Assembly: GCA_001512785.1 (NCBI GenBank)
Contig: LFSQ01000086.1
Coordinates: 1-42,706 of the forward strand
Direction of reading: 5' to 3'
DNA length: 42,706 bases
Origin: Syntrophomonas sp. DTU019
Lineage (GTDB): Bacteria; Bacillota; Syntrophomonadia; Syntrophomonadales; Syntrophomonadaceae
Every line of letters begins with the position of its first letter. The stretch's first letter is position 1. The translations under genes were made by a program, and so were the position numbers. A model generated the notes under the pieces. That model did not search any database. It saw nothing but the letters and a program-made list of their open reading frames with translations, and was not told where the DNA came from. This document shows, one piece after another, positions 1-7,762 of the stretch.

Positions 1-344
1 AAATGCTCCTGTTTGATGAAACGGCTGTTTTTGATGTCAAAGGCTTTACGGCCAATATACCTACCTATATAGTAGTTAAGCGTATTGCCGCCCACCGCGG
101 CTACCAGCAGGGTGATGCACACCAATTCCAGGCTGAAAACCCCATTGGCGGCCAGCGACCCGATCACAAACAACAGCGAGTCTCCGGGCAGAAACGGCGT
201 CACTACAAATCCGGTCTCACTGAATATGATGAGGAAGATGAGCAAATACGTCCATTGTCCATAGTCCTGCACGATTTCAGCCAGATGGCTGTCGATGTGC
301 AGCACGAAATCGACCAACTCCAAAGTATTGTCCTCCCAGGCCAT
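1..344 (-). CDS. DedA-family membrane protein (C-terminus cut by window edge)
   Basis: The minus strand reads an uninterrupted frame from ATG at 344 down to base 1, giving the first 114 residues of a DedA (SNARE-associated/VTT) family integral membrane protein. Residues 5-30 contain the typical LxDFxLHID start, followed by the family signature ETGFVVTPFLPGDSLL and a glycine-rich segment ending NYYIGRYIG. DedA proteins are inner-membrane transporters linked to lipid carrier flipping and proton-motive-force maintenance. An in-frame TAG lies 6 bases upstream of the ATG, so this is the earliest ATG start. The ribosome binding site is weak (GAGGG about 15 bases upstream). The rest of the gene lies outside the window. 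The family is confident; the substrate is unknown. Confidence 0.9.
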   Translation of the reverse strand, partial: MAWEDNTLELVDFVLHIDSHLAEIVQDYGQWTYLLIFLIIFSETGFVVTPFLPGDSLLFVIGSLAANGVFSLELVCITLLVAAVGGNTLNYYIGRYIGRKAFDIKNSRFIKQEH

Positions 345-496
345 GTGCTGCTAGACAAAAAGACCCTCAATATAGCCCGGCGGTCAGCCTGGATATATCA
401 AAGGTCTTGCTTTCCCTCAAGGAGTATAAGACCAGGCGTTTTTAATCCGGTTGTTGGCCTTATAACTTGTAAGCTACTCCCCTTCAATCGTAAATA

Positions 497-526
497 ATAT
501 TAACATAACCCCAATCTGAAGGTCAA
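497..526 (-). promoter_or_regulatory. Probable sigma-A promoter of the DedA gene
   Basis: On the minus strand, TTGACC (521-526) is followed 18 bases later by TAATAT (497-502), a good housekeeping promoter. It would give a leader of about 145 nt before the DedA start at 344. Seen by eye only. Confidence 0.5.
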
Positions 527-650
527 TAACACCCTATATCTTAATCATGCCGTTTTCAGGGCCTCCGTAACCGTCAGTTGCAGTCCTGGAATGAATAACC
601 ACAGAATATCCGGATAAACTATGCAAAACCAGGTTTTGACGGAGGATGAA

Positions 651-1751
651 ATGAAAACCCAATATGACCCCAACCTTATGGAAGACAGGGCTATTGCAGC
701 AATCGATAATGTACCGCTTAGTGCCGCGGAGTTAGGCTCGTTGTGGAATACTTATATGCAATACTCTCTATTCGTTTGTGTATTCAAGCATTTCCATAAA
801 ACCACCGAAGATTTTGAGATCAGGCCGCTGGTAGAGGACGCCCTGCAGATATGCAGCCTGAGAGTTAAACAAGCCAGTGATATCCTGCAAAGGGAGGGGT
901 TGCCCATTCCCAAGGGCTTCAAAGACGAAGATGTAGACCTTAAGGCCCCTAAATTGTTTTCAGATCCCTATTACCTCTACTACATCATCAATGCCAACAA
1001 GATCGCACTGGCTATCAACAGCCTGTCCTTGGTCACCTCAGGTCGAGCCGATGTTCGCGATTTCTACGAACATTGCATTAATTCGTCCATGCACCTGTAT
1101 AACAATACGGTAAACCTGTTGCTGTCCAAAGGCCTTTATATAAGGCCTCCTATCGTTACGATTGCTAAAGGGGCGGATTATGTAAAAAGACAAGACTTTT
1201 TGAGCGGATTCCTGGGTGAGAAACGCAGCCTTTTGGCCCAGGAGATATCAAACCTTTTTTACAGCATCACCACCAATAACATTGGCAAAAGGCTGTTGAT
1301 GGGATTTCAACAGACTACTGCATCTGAACAGGTTAGGAACTACATGAGCCGCGGGATCAGCCTGGCTGACGAACTGATAGACGCATTCAGATCGATTATG
1401 CTGCACGAAGACGTTTCTGTTGCAGCACATTGGGATGATATGGTAAATGAATCAACCGTCCCGCCATTTTCCAACAGACTGATGATGTACCATTCCATAC
1501 TGATCTCCTCAGCCAGCATTTCAAGCTATGTCACAGCTTCGATCTACAGCCCGCGCCACGACCTGAACGCCATATATACCTGGGCTGCGGCCAAAATTGC
1601 CACGTTTATCGAGAATGGGATCAATATCATGATTGACAATGGCTGGTATGAAGAACCGTATCGCATGGTTGACAGGAGAAAGCTGGAAAACCAGAGCGAA
1701 ACAGCGCCAACCCCCGGGGAAGCAATTAGCTCCTTAACCCAGGTGTGTTAA
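651..1751 (+). CDS. DUF3231 family protein (spore-coat / ferritin-like fold)
   Basis: A 366-residue protein recognisable as DUF3231, a Firmicutes family related to CotF-like spore-coat proteins and usually made of two copies of a four-helix ferritin-like domain. Here the N-terminal half (about residues 15-170, starting PLSAAELGSLWNTYMQ) and the C-terminal half (about 185-350) look like the two copies. The end carries the family's WYEEPYRMVDRRKL segment. A longer reading could start at 621, but GGAGG at 641-645 sits 5 bases before ATG 651, which decides the start. The gene stands alone. A small GTGCC/GGCAC hairpin lies just after the stop. The role (coat or stress protein) is inferred from the family. 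Confidence 0.8.
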   Translation: MKTQYDPNLMEDRAIAAIDNVPLSAAELGSLWNTYMQYSLFVCVFKHFHKTTEDFEIRPLVEDALQICSLRVKQASDILQREGLPIPKGFKDEDVDLKAPKLFSDPYYLYYIINANKIALAINSLSLVTSGRADVRDFYEHCINSSMHLYNNTVNLLLSKGLYIRPPIVTIAKGADYVKRQDFLSGFLGEKRSLLAQEISNLFYSITTNNIGKRLLMGFQQTTASEQVRNYMSRGISLADELIDAFRSIMLHEDVSVAAHWDDMVNESTVPPFSNRLMMYHSILISSASISSYVTASIYSPRHDLNAIYTWAAAKIATFIENGINIMIDNGWYEEPYRMVDRRKLENQSETAPTPGEAISSLTQVC

Positions 1752-2043
1752 AACCCGTGCCCTCATCGGCACAGCGACAAACAGGTCATTATACCCAACA
1801 TGCCGGTAATCAGGTAACTGGCGGCAGTAAATACATCAGCACAGTGGCCAACTCAGCCGGTTGGTGTAAACTGTGGCTCAAAAGTAGTATTATCTGGCAG
1901 CCATTGATCGGTGTTATGACTGCTGACCAAACAGGAGCCAGCTATGTGCACAGGATCAATCATGGCCTGTTTATATTGACAACCGCAGCAGATGGTTTTA
2001 TGCTGAGTATGGAATAATAAAAAGGTGGCGTGTGGATGTCGGT
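1752..2043 (+). other. Intergenic stretch without a supported gene
   Basis: An open frame of about 90 codons crosses this stretch from inside the preceding gene, but it has no ribosome binding site, no family resemblance and low-complexity composition. I see no gene, only the upstream flank of the folded leader described next. Confidence 0.4.
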
Positions 2044-2147
2044 TCTGTCCGTCACGGTGGAACTCAACTAGATAAGTTGCAAAAGGCGCATTTTCGAGGG
2101 GTACTACCCTGTTTTTGTGATGCCTTTTGAAAGATATACCGGACAGA
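2044..2147 (+). ncRNA. Candidate structured leader upstream of the MutS2-like gene
   Basis: Bases 2044-2051 (TCTGTCCG) pair perfectly with 2140-2147 (CGGACAGA), closing a domain that holds further hairpins: CAACT/AGTTG (about 2064-2078), AAAAGGC/GCCTTTT with mismatches (about 2080-2128), and inside it AGGG/CCCT. The 5' closing strand can instead form a local hairpin (GTTC...GAAC with CCG/CGG, 2042-2063), so two exclusive folds are possible. A terminator-like hairpin follows at 2221. It matches no riboswitch class that I recognise (T-box, SAM, lysine and c-di-GMP consensus elements are absent). Regulatory function is inference. Confidence 0.35.
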
Positions 2148-2220
2148 CTGCTTCAATCCATGCAAATACTGGTGCGTGGCAAGACGTTTTGGCCGCGCAG
2201 TTTTAATTTATAGACAATTG

Positions 2221-2279
2221 TGCCCGCAGGGAGCATTCTGCATATTGAGTTGCGGTATCTCCCACGGGCATTTGTTTTT
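2221..2279 (+). terminator. Terminator-like hairpin directly before the MutS2-like gene (attenuator?)
   Basis: TGCCCG (2221-2226) pairs with CGGGCA (2265-2270) and GGGAG (2229-2233) with CTCCC (2259-2263), an 11-bp stem with one small internal loop, followed by TTTGTTTTT. It ends only a few bases before the ribosome binding site (GAGGAGG, 2282-2288) of the next gene. There is no room for a promoter between them, so transcription of that gene must read through it. That suggests attenuation rather than simple termination. Confidence 0.55.
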
Positions 2280-2293
2280 ATGAGGAGGTTCAT

Positions 2294-4225
2294 ATGGATA
2301 ACTATACCACCCTGGAGTTTGATAAAATACTCGCCCAACTGGCAGAACAGGCCCTGTCTGAGGCCGCGAAAAACCGCAGCCTGGCCCTGGTTCCATCATT
2401 GAGCGAAAGCGAGGTCAGGCGCAGGATAGAGGAAACTACGCAGGCCCGGCGCATTATCGAACAGGTCGGCCTGCCGCCCCTGGCGTCCATGACCGAACTG
2501 GGGCGGGTGATCAACCTGATTGCTGTCGACGCCATGCTCATGCCGGAGCAGATCGAGCAGGTTTCCACATTTCTGGCCTCCTGCCGGAGAATGAAAGCCT
2601 ATCTGCACAAAGCCGAGTCAACCGGTGCAGAGATGGCTTGGATCGGGGCATCGATAGATGAGTTGCCCGATCTGCAATACGAGATCGAGCGCTGTATAAG
2701 GAATGGCACGGTGGATGACAGGGCATCGCCCCGCTTGGCCGATATCAGGCGGCAAATACTCATCACCAATGATCAGATCAAATCCAGGCTTGAAGCCTTG
2801 TTGCGGAAAAACAAAGCCTGGTTCTCGGAGCATTTTATCGCGGTTAGAAGCGGGCGTTATACCCTGCCGGTAAAACGCGAACACAAAAAGGATGTGACCG
2901 GTACTGTTATCGAAATGTCCAACACCGGCAGTACCTGTTTTATCGAGCCGGCATCGGTAGCCCGGCTGCAGGCCGAGCTAAACCAGCTGCAAATCGAAGA
3001 AGACAGCGAGGTCAGGCGTATACTGTACGCCCTGACAGCCTTGATCAGCGATAATCTGCAGGCCATCAAACTTAATATGGAAGCCATGGAAACACTGGAC
3101 TTCCTGTTTGCCAAAGGGAAGCTCAGCATGGCCATGAAAGCTGCTCCGGTCAAAATCAATACAAACAGGCAGATTTGCATAGAAAACGCCAGGCATCCCT
3201 TGCTTGACCAGGATATTGCAGTGCCGCTCGACTTTGTGTGCGGGTATGAATACAAGGGGGTAGTCATAACCGGGCCGAATACCGGCGGCAAAACCGTTGC
3301 CCTCAAAACCGTGGGATTGCTCTCTTTGATGGCGCAGAGCGGGCTGCATGTGCCGGCCGAGGCGAACAGCGACTTTTGCCTGAACAATCTGATCATGTGC
3401 GACATCGGCGACGGGCAGAGCATCACCGAAAACCTGTCCACCTTTTCCTCGCATATGAAAAACATCATCGCGATTTTAAAGCAGGCTGATGAAGAATCCC
3501 TGGTGCTGCTCGATGAACTCGGCTCCGGTACTGATCCTGCGGAGGGCATGGGGCTGGCCGTGGCCATCCTGGATGAGCTGATAGCCAGGGACTGCCTGTT
3601 TGTGGTTACCACCCACTACCCGGAAATAAAGGAATATGCGGCCATGAAGCCCGGACTGGTAAACGCCTGCATGACCTTCGACAAAGAGAGCCTCAAGCCT
3701 CTCTACCGGCTGGAGATCGGGGAGGCCGGTGAAAGCTGTGCACTGCATATCGCGGAAAGGCTGGGCCTGCCCCGGCAAATGCTGCAGCGCGCCTACCAGG
3801 TGGCGTATGGAAATAATTCTCAACCATTTGGGTCCACGGTGCCTCAGGATAGCCCTCCTCCCAGGCAGGCCGGCAGTTCGCCCAAAATCATTAAAGAAGC
3901 AGAGTCAAAACCGGATAAGCCATTGCACCGCGATTCATTCAATATTGGCGACAGCGTGTGGGTTTATCCTCGCAAGGAGATCGGCATCGTTTATGCCCTG
4001 GCCAATGAAAAGGGGGAAATCGGTGTACAGATAAAAGGCCGCAAAAAGCTGGTAAACCACAAACGCATCAAGCTCTTCGTTCCGGCCAGCGAGCTTTATC
4101 CGGAAAACTATGATTTTTCCATCGTATTTGACACTGTGGCCAACCGCAAAGCCAGACACTTAATGGGGAAACGCCATGTGGAAGGCAATATCGTTATTAT
4201 TAAGGAAGATAATCATGAAAAATAA
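2294..4225 (+). CDS. Short MutS2-type ATPase lacking the Smr nuclease domain
   Basis: A 643-residue MutS-superfamily ATPase. The N-terminal core and clamp helices (about 1-290) are followed by the MutS domain V ATPase: Walker A GPNTGGKT at 327-334, Walker B VLLDE with D407-E408, then GSGTDP and the TTHYPEIKEYA segment. Canonical MutS2 has about 780 residues and ends in an Smr endonuclease domain. Here the long coiled coil and Smr are absent, and the last 90 residues form a small KOW-like basic domain (IGDSVWVYPRKEIGIV...). I believe this is a distinct short paralogue found in Firmicutes rather than a truncated gene, because the ending is coherent. A role in suppressing recombination or ribosome rescue, as for MutS2, is inferred only. 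A strong GAGGAGG precedes the ATG. Confidence 0.88.
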   Translation: MDNYTTLEFDKILAQLAEQALSEAAKNRSLALVPSLSESEVRRRIEETTQARRIIEQVGLPPLASMTELGRVINLIAVDAMLMPEQIEQVSTFLASCRRMKAYLHKAESTGAEMAWIGASIDELPDLQYEIERCIRNGTVDDRASPRLADIRRQILITNDQIKSRLEALLRKNKAWFSEHFIAVRSGRYTLPVKREHKKDVTGTVIEMSNTGSTCFIEPASVARLQAELNQLQIEEDSEVRRILYALTALISDNLQAIKLNMEAMETLDFLFAKGKLSMAMKAAPVKINTNRQICIENARHPLLDQDIAVPLDFVCGYEYKGVVITGPNTGGKTVALKTVGLLSLMAQSGLHVPAEANSDFCLNNLIMCDIGDGQSITENLSTFSSHMKNIIAILKQADEESLVLLDELGSGTDPAEGMGLAVAILDELIARDCLFVVTTHYPEIKEYAAMKPGLVNACMTFDKESLKPLYRLEIGEAGESCALHIAERLGLPRQMLQRAYQVAYGNNSQPFGSTVPQDSPPPRQAGSSPKIIKEAESKPDKPLHRDSFNIGDSVWVYPRKEIGIVYALANEKGEIGVQIKGRKKLVNHKRIKLFVPASELYPENYDFSIVFDTVANRKARHLMGKRHVEGNIVIIKEDNHEK

Positions 4226-4302
4226 AGATTTGAACGCTGTTAACGCAAATTGATGCTCCAATCAAATGATCTTTTCATTATCGACACTCGCAAGGAGGCA
4301 CT

Positions 4303-4320
4303 ATGTCTTGTTTGCCATAG
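4303..4320 (+). other. Possible five-codon leader ORF (MSCLP)
   Basis: AAGGAGG at 4292-4298 stands 4 bases before an ATG that opens a five-codon frame ending TAG, about 120 bases upstream of the MFS exporter. The ribosome binding site is better than that of the exporter itself. It could be a translational-attenuation leader peptide or a chance remnant. No clear pairing with the exporter start was found. Confidence 0.2.
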
Positions 4321-4438
4321 CTTAGTCTGAAAGATAAAATAAGAAGGTAAGGCAAGAAGCGTCCCTAATTGACTCTGCCCAATTGTCGCCTCTGTTGAGG
4401 TACTGGCGTTATACTGAAATTTTAAGGATTGATAGATT

Positions 4439-5623
4439 ATGGAAAAAACTGGGCTTGGCAAGCACCTGGTTTTGTTGTTTATTTCAATCTTTCTGGTGGG
4501 GATGGGCTTTAGCATAATAATGCCGGTGCTGCCCTATTACGCTGAATCGATGGGAGCTAACGCTTTTCAGCTGGGTATGCTGATTACCGTTTATGCCATC
4601 TGCCAGTTCATCTTTGCTCCTATCTGGGGGGCTTATTCCGATCGGATGGGCAGAAAACCAGTGCTTCTAATCGGGGTACTGGGATTTGCGGTTACCTTTA
4701 TTCTTTTTGGCTATGCTACACAGTTATGGATGCTGTATCCGATCAGGATTGCCGGAGGCATTCTGTCCTGTGCCACCATGCCTACCGCCATGGCATATGT
4801 GGGCGATTCCACCAGCCTGGAAAAACGAGGCCAGGCAATGGGACTGGTAGGTGCGGCGATGGGAATGGGCATGATCTTTGGTCCTGCCGTCGGCGGGCTG
4901 CTGTCGACCATATCGCTGTCCTTTCCTTTTGTGTTTGCAGGGCTTTTAGCCCTGGCCAATGCTGTGTCCTTGTGGTTGTGGATGCCCGAATCCCTTGCTG
5001 TTGAGCAGCGGGTGGTGCGTAAAATAGAACGGGCTTCGCTTTTGGAAGGTATACACAGCCCGTTTGTGGTGCTGTTTGTGGTGATTCTATTTGCCAGTAT
5101 AGGAGAATCCATACACCATGGCACCTTCGCCCTGTTCACTGAGGCTAAGCTGTCCTTTACAGCGCGGGATATCGGCTGGGCTTTTACCGCTGCCGGAGTG
5201 GGTTCGGTGCTGGTGCAGGGACTGTTGGTGGGCAGAATGATCAATCATTGGGGAGAGGAAAAAACCGCCTCGACCGGGATCATACTGATGGGGTTGAGTT
5301 TCGTGCTGTTCACCTTCACCTTCAATATTCCCAGTTCTATCGCATTCATGGTGGTTTTTTCTGCTGGTGTAGGTTTGATACGCCCTTCCATCTCTGCGGC
5401 CGTATCCAAGCGCACCCAGGGCACACAGGGTTCAGCCATGGGCATATTACAGGGCTATGACAGCCTGGGGCGGTCTATTGGCCCGGCTCTGGGGGGATTC
5501 ATGCTTGATCAAGGTCTGAAGCTAGGCTACTATACCGCTATAGTAGTTTCTTTTATAGCCCTGGCAGTCTTGCTGATAGGCACCCGCCTGGTGGAAAAGC
5601 GCAATCTGCCTGCCGAAACATAA
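4439..5623 (+). CDS. MFS drug:proton antiporter (DHA1, TetA-like)
   Basis: A 394-residue major facilitator with 12 predicted membrane segments. Motif A is at about 64-76 (GAYSDRMGRKP) between segments 2 and 3. The antiporter motif C (GMGMIFGPAVGG) lies in segment 5, which is typical of drug/H+ exporters of the DHA1 group. The substrate cannot be told. The ribosome binding site is modest (TAAGGA about 11 bases before ATG). It stands alone, converging on the phzF-like gene. The last ~35 bases of the gene and ~15 bases beyond the stop recur at 7623-7674, pointing to a past duplication. The cytoplasmic loop after segment 6 is rich in E and R and short. Confidence 0.9.
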   Translation: MEKTGLGKHLVLLFISIFLVGMGFSIIMPVLPYYAESMGANAFQLGMLITVYAICQFIFAPIWGAYSDRMGRKPVLLIGVLGFAVTFILFGYATQLWMLYPIRIAGGILSCATMPTAMAYVGDSTSLEKRGQAMGLVGAAMGMGMIFGPAVGGLLSTISLSFPFVFAGLLALANAVSLWLWMPESLAVEQRVVRKIERASLLEGIHSPFVVLFVVILFASIGESIHHGTFALFTEAKLSFTARDIGWAFTAAGVGSVLVQGLLVGRMINHWGEEKTASTGIILMGLSFVLFTFTFNIPSSIAFMVVFSAGVGLIRPSISAAVSKRTQGTQGSAMGILQGYDSLGRSIGPALGGFMLDQGLKLGYYTAIVVSFIALAVLLIGTRLVEKRNLPAET

Positions 5624-5638
5624 TTATCGTCTATGGCA
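5587..5638 (+). repeat. Direct repeat, copy 1: end of the MFS gene
   Basis: About 52 bases, covering the last codons of the MFS gene and a little beyond its stop, recur at 7623-7674 in the same orientation with only a few substitutions (offset 2036). Confidence 0.85.
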
Positions 5639-5741
5639 TCCACATGGTTTATGTCCTGTTTGTCTGTCATTATATTAGCGCGGATAAGAAAGAGGCCAGC
5701 AAAAAGTATGTCCTATTGTTGGCTTCGGCTTCAAATAAGCT

Positions 5742-6647
5742 TTATGACATAAAATATTGGCCTGCGATGCGGAGGGTGGCACTTCCGCCGAACAGAACCT
5801 TATCCCCGTTTTTCATAAGACGAACCGCATTGAAAACTATGTTGTCCCCGCCCTGCTCAACCTTGGTCGGGGTACCATCCCACAGTTTATATCGCAGCAT
5901 ATAATAAGCAAAAGCGCTGTTGCCGGATCCAGTGGCAGGAGCCTCCAGATAACCAAATTTTGCTGCCAACACCCTGGTATGAGCACAGCAGTCTGGAGAA
6001 CTGGTCTGCATACAGAAAATCAGTATGATGTCTATGCCATGGCCTAGACAGAATTCCTTCACCCGCTCCAGCTCTGGATAAACTGACACTTCGGTGTCAA
6101 ATTCAGCTACAGGGACAATCAGCGTTCTGAGACCTGCGTCTATAAAGGCAAGCGGAAGATCGCTGCAGATCGCCTCGGGGGCAAGTCCCAGCACATCTGC
6201 AATCGCATCCCGTGAAACCGTTATCTGCAGCCACTGTGCCTGGGGGGCTGTGATATAGACGGCATCATCAGTGTTGATACGGTTATAGACGGTAAGCAAG
6301 CCCTTTTTGTTCGTCTCAATAGTAATTTCGCTTTTACTGCGCAGCTTATCATTGCTTCGCATGATATCATACACGGTGGCTACGGTGCCATGACCACAGA
6401 AGTCCACCTCGCATTCAGAAGAAAAATAGGTGAGCTTCAGATCCGCTAGGTCCGAGTTCGAACAGAATACTACCTCGGATACGAAGCCTTTATGTTCCTG
6501 TGCTATGGCAAGCATTTCGTTCTCTGTCAGTTGTAAAGGACCGGTCAGCAAATAGGCAGCAGGATTACCCCGCGATTTTCCTGAAGTAAAAGCGTCAACT
6601 TTTCTATATGTAAACTTTTTCATTATCAACAACATCTCCTGTCTCAT
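5742..6647 (-). CDS. PhzF-family isomerase/epimerase-like enzyme
   Basis: A 301-residue protein of the PhzF/diaminopimelate-epimerase fold. The start (KVDAFTSGKSRGNPAAYLL), the catalytic glutamate (E58 in FVSEVVF), CGHGTVAT (about 84-91) and PATGSGNSAFAYY in the C-terminal half all match the family. The usual GHPT/GHAT is GHGT here. PhzF proteins isomerise trans-2,3-dihydro-3-hydroxyanthranilate in phenazine synthesis, but most genomic members have unknown substrates, and no phenazine genes are nearby. Start 6647 has GAGGT 7 bases upstream. ATG 6623 is an alternative closer to most relatives, with AGGAG about 12 bases upstream. The gene converges with the MFS gene. Confidence 0.88.
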   Translation of the reverse strand: MRQEMLLIMKKFTYRKVDAFTSGKSRGNPAAYLLTGPLQLTENEMLAIAQEHKGFVSEVVFCSNSDLADLKLTYFSSECEVDFCGHGTVATVYDIMRSNDKLRSKSEITIETNKKGLLTVYNRINTDDAVYITAPQAQWLQITVSRDAIADVLGLAPEAICSDLPLAFIDAGLRTLIVPVAEFDTEVSVYPELERVKEFCLGHGIDIILIFCMQTSSPDCCAHTRVLAAKFGYLEAPATGSGNSAFAYYMLRYKLWDGTPTKVEQGGDNIVFNAVRLMKNGDKVLFGGSATLRIAGQYFMS

Positions 6648-6656
6648 TAACGTACC

Positions 6657-6818
6657 TCAACAGGGCAGTTCTGCGAAAACTAGCATGGGTGGAACTGCTC
6701 CCATTACCAGATAGCCCTTGCTGTCCCAGTCATCCAGGGCAAAAGCGATAAACCAGCAACCACCTTCTCCAGCATCTGTGGAGTGGGCTTTTTTGCCGGC
6801 CAGAACAAGAAAAAAGAT
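6657..6818 (-). pseudogene. Possible remnant of a small gene 5' of phzF-like gene
   Basis: The minus strand holds a 53-codon frame between stops, ending 9 bases before the phzF-like start. It reads protein-like sequence (GGCWFIAFALDDWDSKGYLV, then a proline-rich hydrophobic end) but has no ATG start and no ribosome binding site. It looks like the C-terminal end of a degraded gene. The family is not recognised. It could also be a chance frame. Confidence 0.25.
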
Positions 6819-6857
6819 TTAAAACTTATACAGGGCAGAAAAGCAATCCTAGTCCAA

Positions 6858-6907
6858 TATGCAATATATATTTTACATTATGCAATTTATATGTTATAAT
6901 AGGCAAT
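6858..6907 (+). promoter_or_regulatory. Promoter with three 21-bp-spaced operator repeats for the Xre/DUF6773 pair
   Basis: TTTACA (6872-6877) and TATAAT (6895-6900) with a 17-base spacer form a near-consensus sigma-A promoter. Over it lie TATGCAAT at 6858, TATGCAAT at 6879 and TAGGCAAT at 6900, exactly 21 bases (two helical turns) apart. The first two extend to 14-bp near-identical repeats. This is what an operator for the small HTH regulator encoded just downstream would look like, implying autorepression. Confidence 0.7.
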
Positions 6908-6920
6908 GTGGAGGTTGCTT

Positions 6921-7121
6921 ATGAAAAACATAAGGATGAAAGTGGCTCGAATTGAACGGGAAATGAAACAAGAGGATTTAGCCAAATTGGTAGGGGTTAC
7001 CCGTCAAACCATTGGATTGATTGAAGCGGGAAAATATAACCCTTCATTAAAACTTTGCATTGCCATATGCCGCGCGCTGGGCAAAACGTTAGATGAATTA
7101 TTTTGGGAGGAGACGCCATGA
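6921..7121 (+). CDS. Small Xre-family HTH regulator (YozG-like)
   Basis: A 66-residue protein that is essentially one helix-turn-helix Xre domain: [23 protein letters not shown] (broken here only for description: helix 2 around residues 16-23, recognition helix around 27-34), ending in [13 protein letters not shown] at 6910-6914 lies 6 bases before ATG 6921, so the upstream ATG 6906 is not used. The stop overlaps the start of the next gene by 4 bases (ATGA), so the two are translationally coupled. Proteins of this size usually repress their own operon. The 21-bp-spaced repeats over the promoter are the likely binding sites. Confidence 0.9.
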   Translation: MKNIRMKVARIEREMKQEDLAKLVGVTRQTIGLIEAGKYNPSLKLCIAICRALGKTLDELFWEETP

Positions 7122-7597
7122 AAGACTTAATTGAGGATGAACGAACTATAGCCCAAAAACGCAAAATCGGCAGCGAAACCTGCAACCTGCTGCTATTGGC
7201 ATTGTTGGTTGCCATATTAGTGCAGCAGTTTATATTAAATGTGCCTTTTGCACATTATGCGGCTGAATTTATCTGTTTTTTTGGAGCCTGCTCTTATCTC
7301 CTAATCAGGAACTTAACATCAGGAAACGATTTGTACAGCAGGAAAAACACTGGGTTCAAATTGGTTATAATAAATAGTCTGGTTTGTGGTTTTACCATCT
7401 GTGTAGTGACAGGAATAGCCAATTATGCCCGCTATGGGGAAAATGCCCCTCCTAACCTCTGGCTATTTACTAGCCTAATTACGTTTTTATGCGGAACAGC
7501 TGGAGCGTTTCTGAGTTTTTCTTTGTTGTATTATTTGAATAAAAGAAAGCAGCAAAACATAGAAAACGCCCTAGATGAGGAAGAAGATAAACTATAA
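7118..7597 (+). CDS. DUF6773-type membrane protein paired with Xre regulator
   Basis: A 159-residue protein with four predicted membrane helices (about 20-40, 48-65, 83-105, 118-142), a charged N-terminus ([20 protein letters not shown]) and an acidic tail. This layout and the coupling to a YozG-type regulator match what I know as DUF6773. No biochemical role is established. GGGAGGAG lies 5 bases before the ATG at 7118. The ATGA overlap with the regulator implies equal expression. Such pairs may sense membrane or peptide stress, but this is inference. Confidence 0.75.
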   Translation: MKDLIEDERTIAQKRKIGSETCNLLLLALLVAILVQQFILNVPFAHYAAEFICFFGACSYLLIRNLTSGNDLYSRKNTGFKLVIINSLVCGFTICVVTGIANYARYGENAPPNLWLFTSLITFLCGTAGAFLSFSLLYYLNKRKQQNIENALDEEEDKL

Positions 7598-7622
7598 TAC
7601 AGTGCACCTCAACAAAAGCGGC

Positions 7623-7674
7623 CCTGGTGGAAAAGCGCAAGCTGCCTGTCGAAACATAATTATCGTCTGTGGCA
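7623..7674 (+). pseudogene. Orphan copy of the MFS gene 3' end
   Basis: Copy 2 of the direct repeat at 5587-5638: the last codons of an MFS gene, its TAA and the first bases after it, without the rest of the gene. It follows directly after the DUF6773 gene and sits between it and the YkvI-type gene. It is either the relic of a tandem MFS duplicate whose body was replaced by the phzF/xre/DUF6773 block, or a footprint of the event that inserted that block. Confidence 0.7.
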
Positions 7675-7762
7675 CGAATTGGTGCAGATACTGAATCGGG
7701 TATTCTCCCCTGATAACGTTCAGTGCGGCAATGCACCCCATCAATTCTCAAAAGTCATTAGT

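Noticed and set aside
1745-2017. Open frame of about 90 codons after the DUF3231 gene
   Set aside because: No ribosome binding site, start lies inside the preceding gene and the translation resembles no family.
2044-2279. T-box or another known riboswitch in front of the MutS2-like gene
   Set aside because: The T-box GGTGG...CCGCG element and the cores of SAM, lysine, glycine, purine and c-di-GMP classes are missing.
2857-3612. Long antisense frame in the MutS2-like gene
   Set aside because: It is the complement of a clearly coding MutS domain; Ser-rich shadow translation.
5742-6647. Phenazine pathway
   Set aside because: Only a phzF-family gene is present; no other phz gene lies in the window, and the family is functionally diverse.
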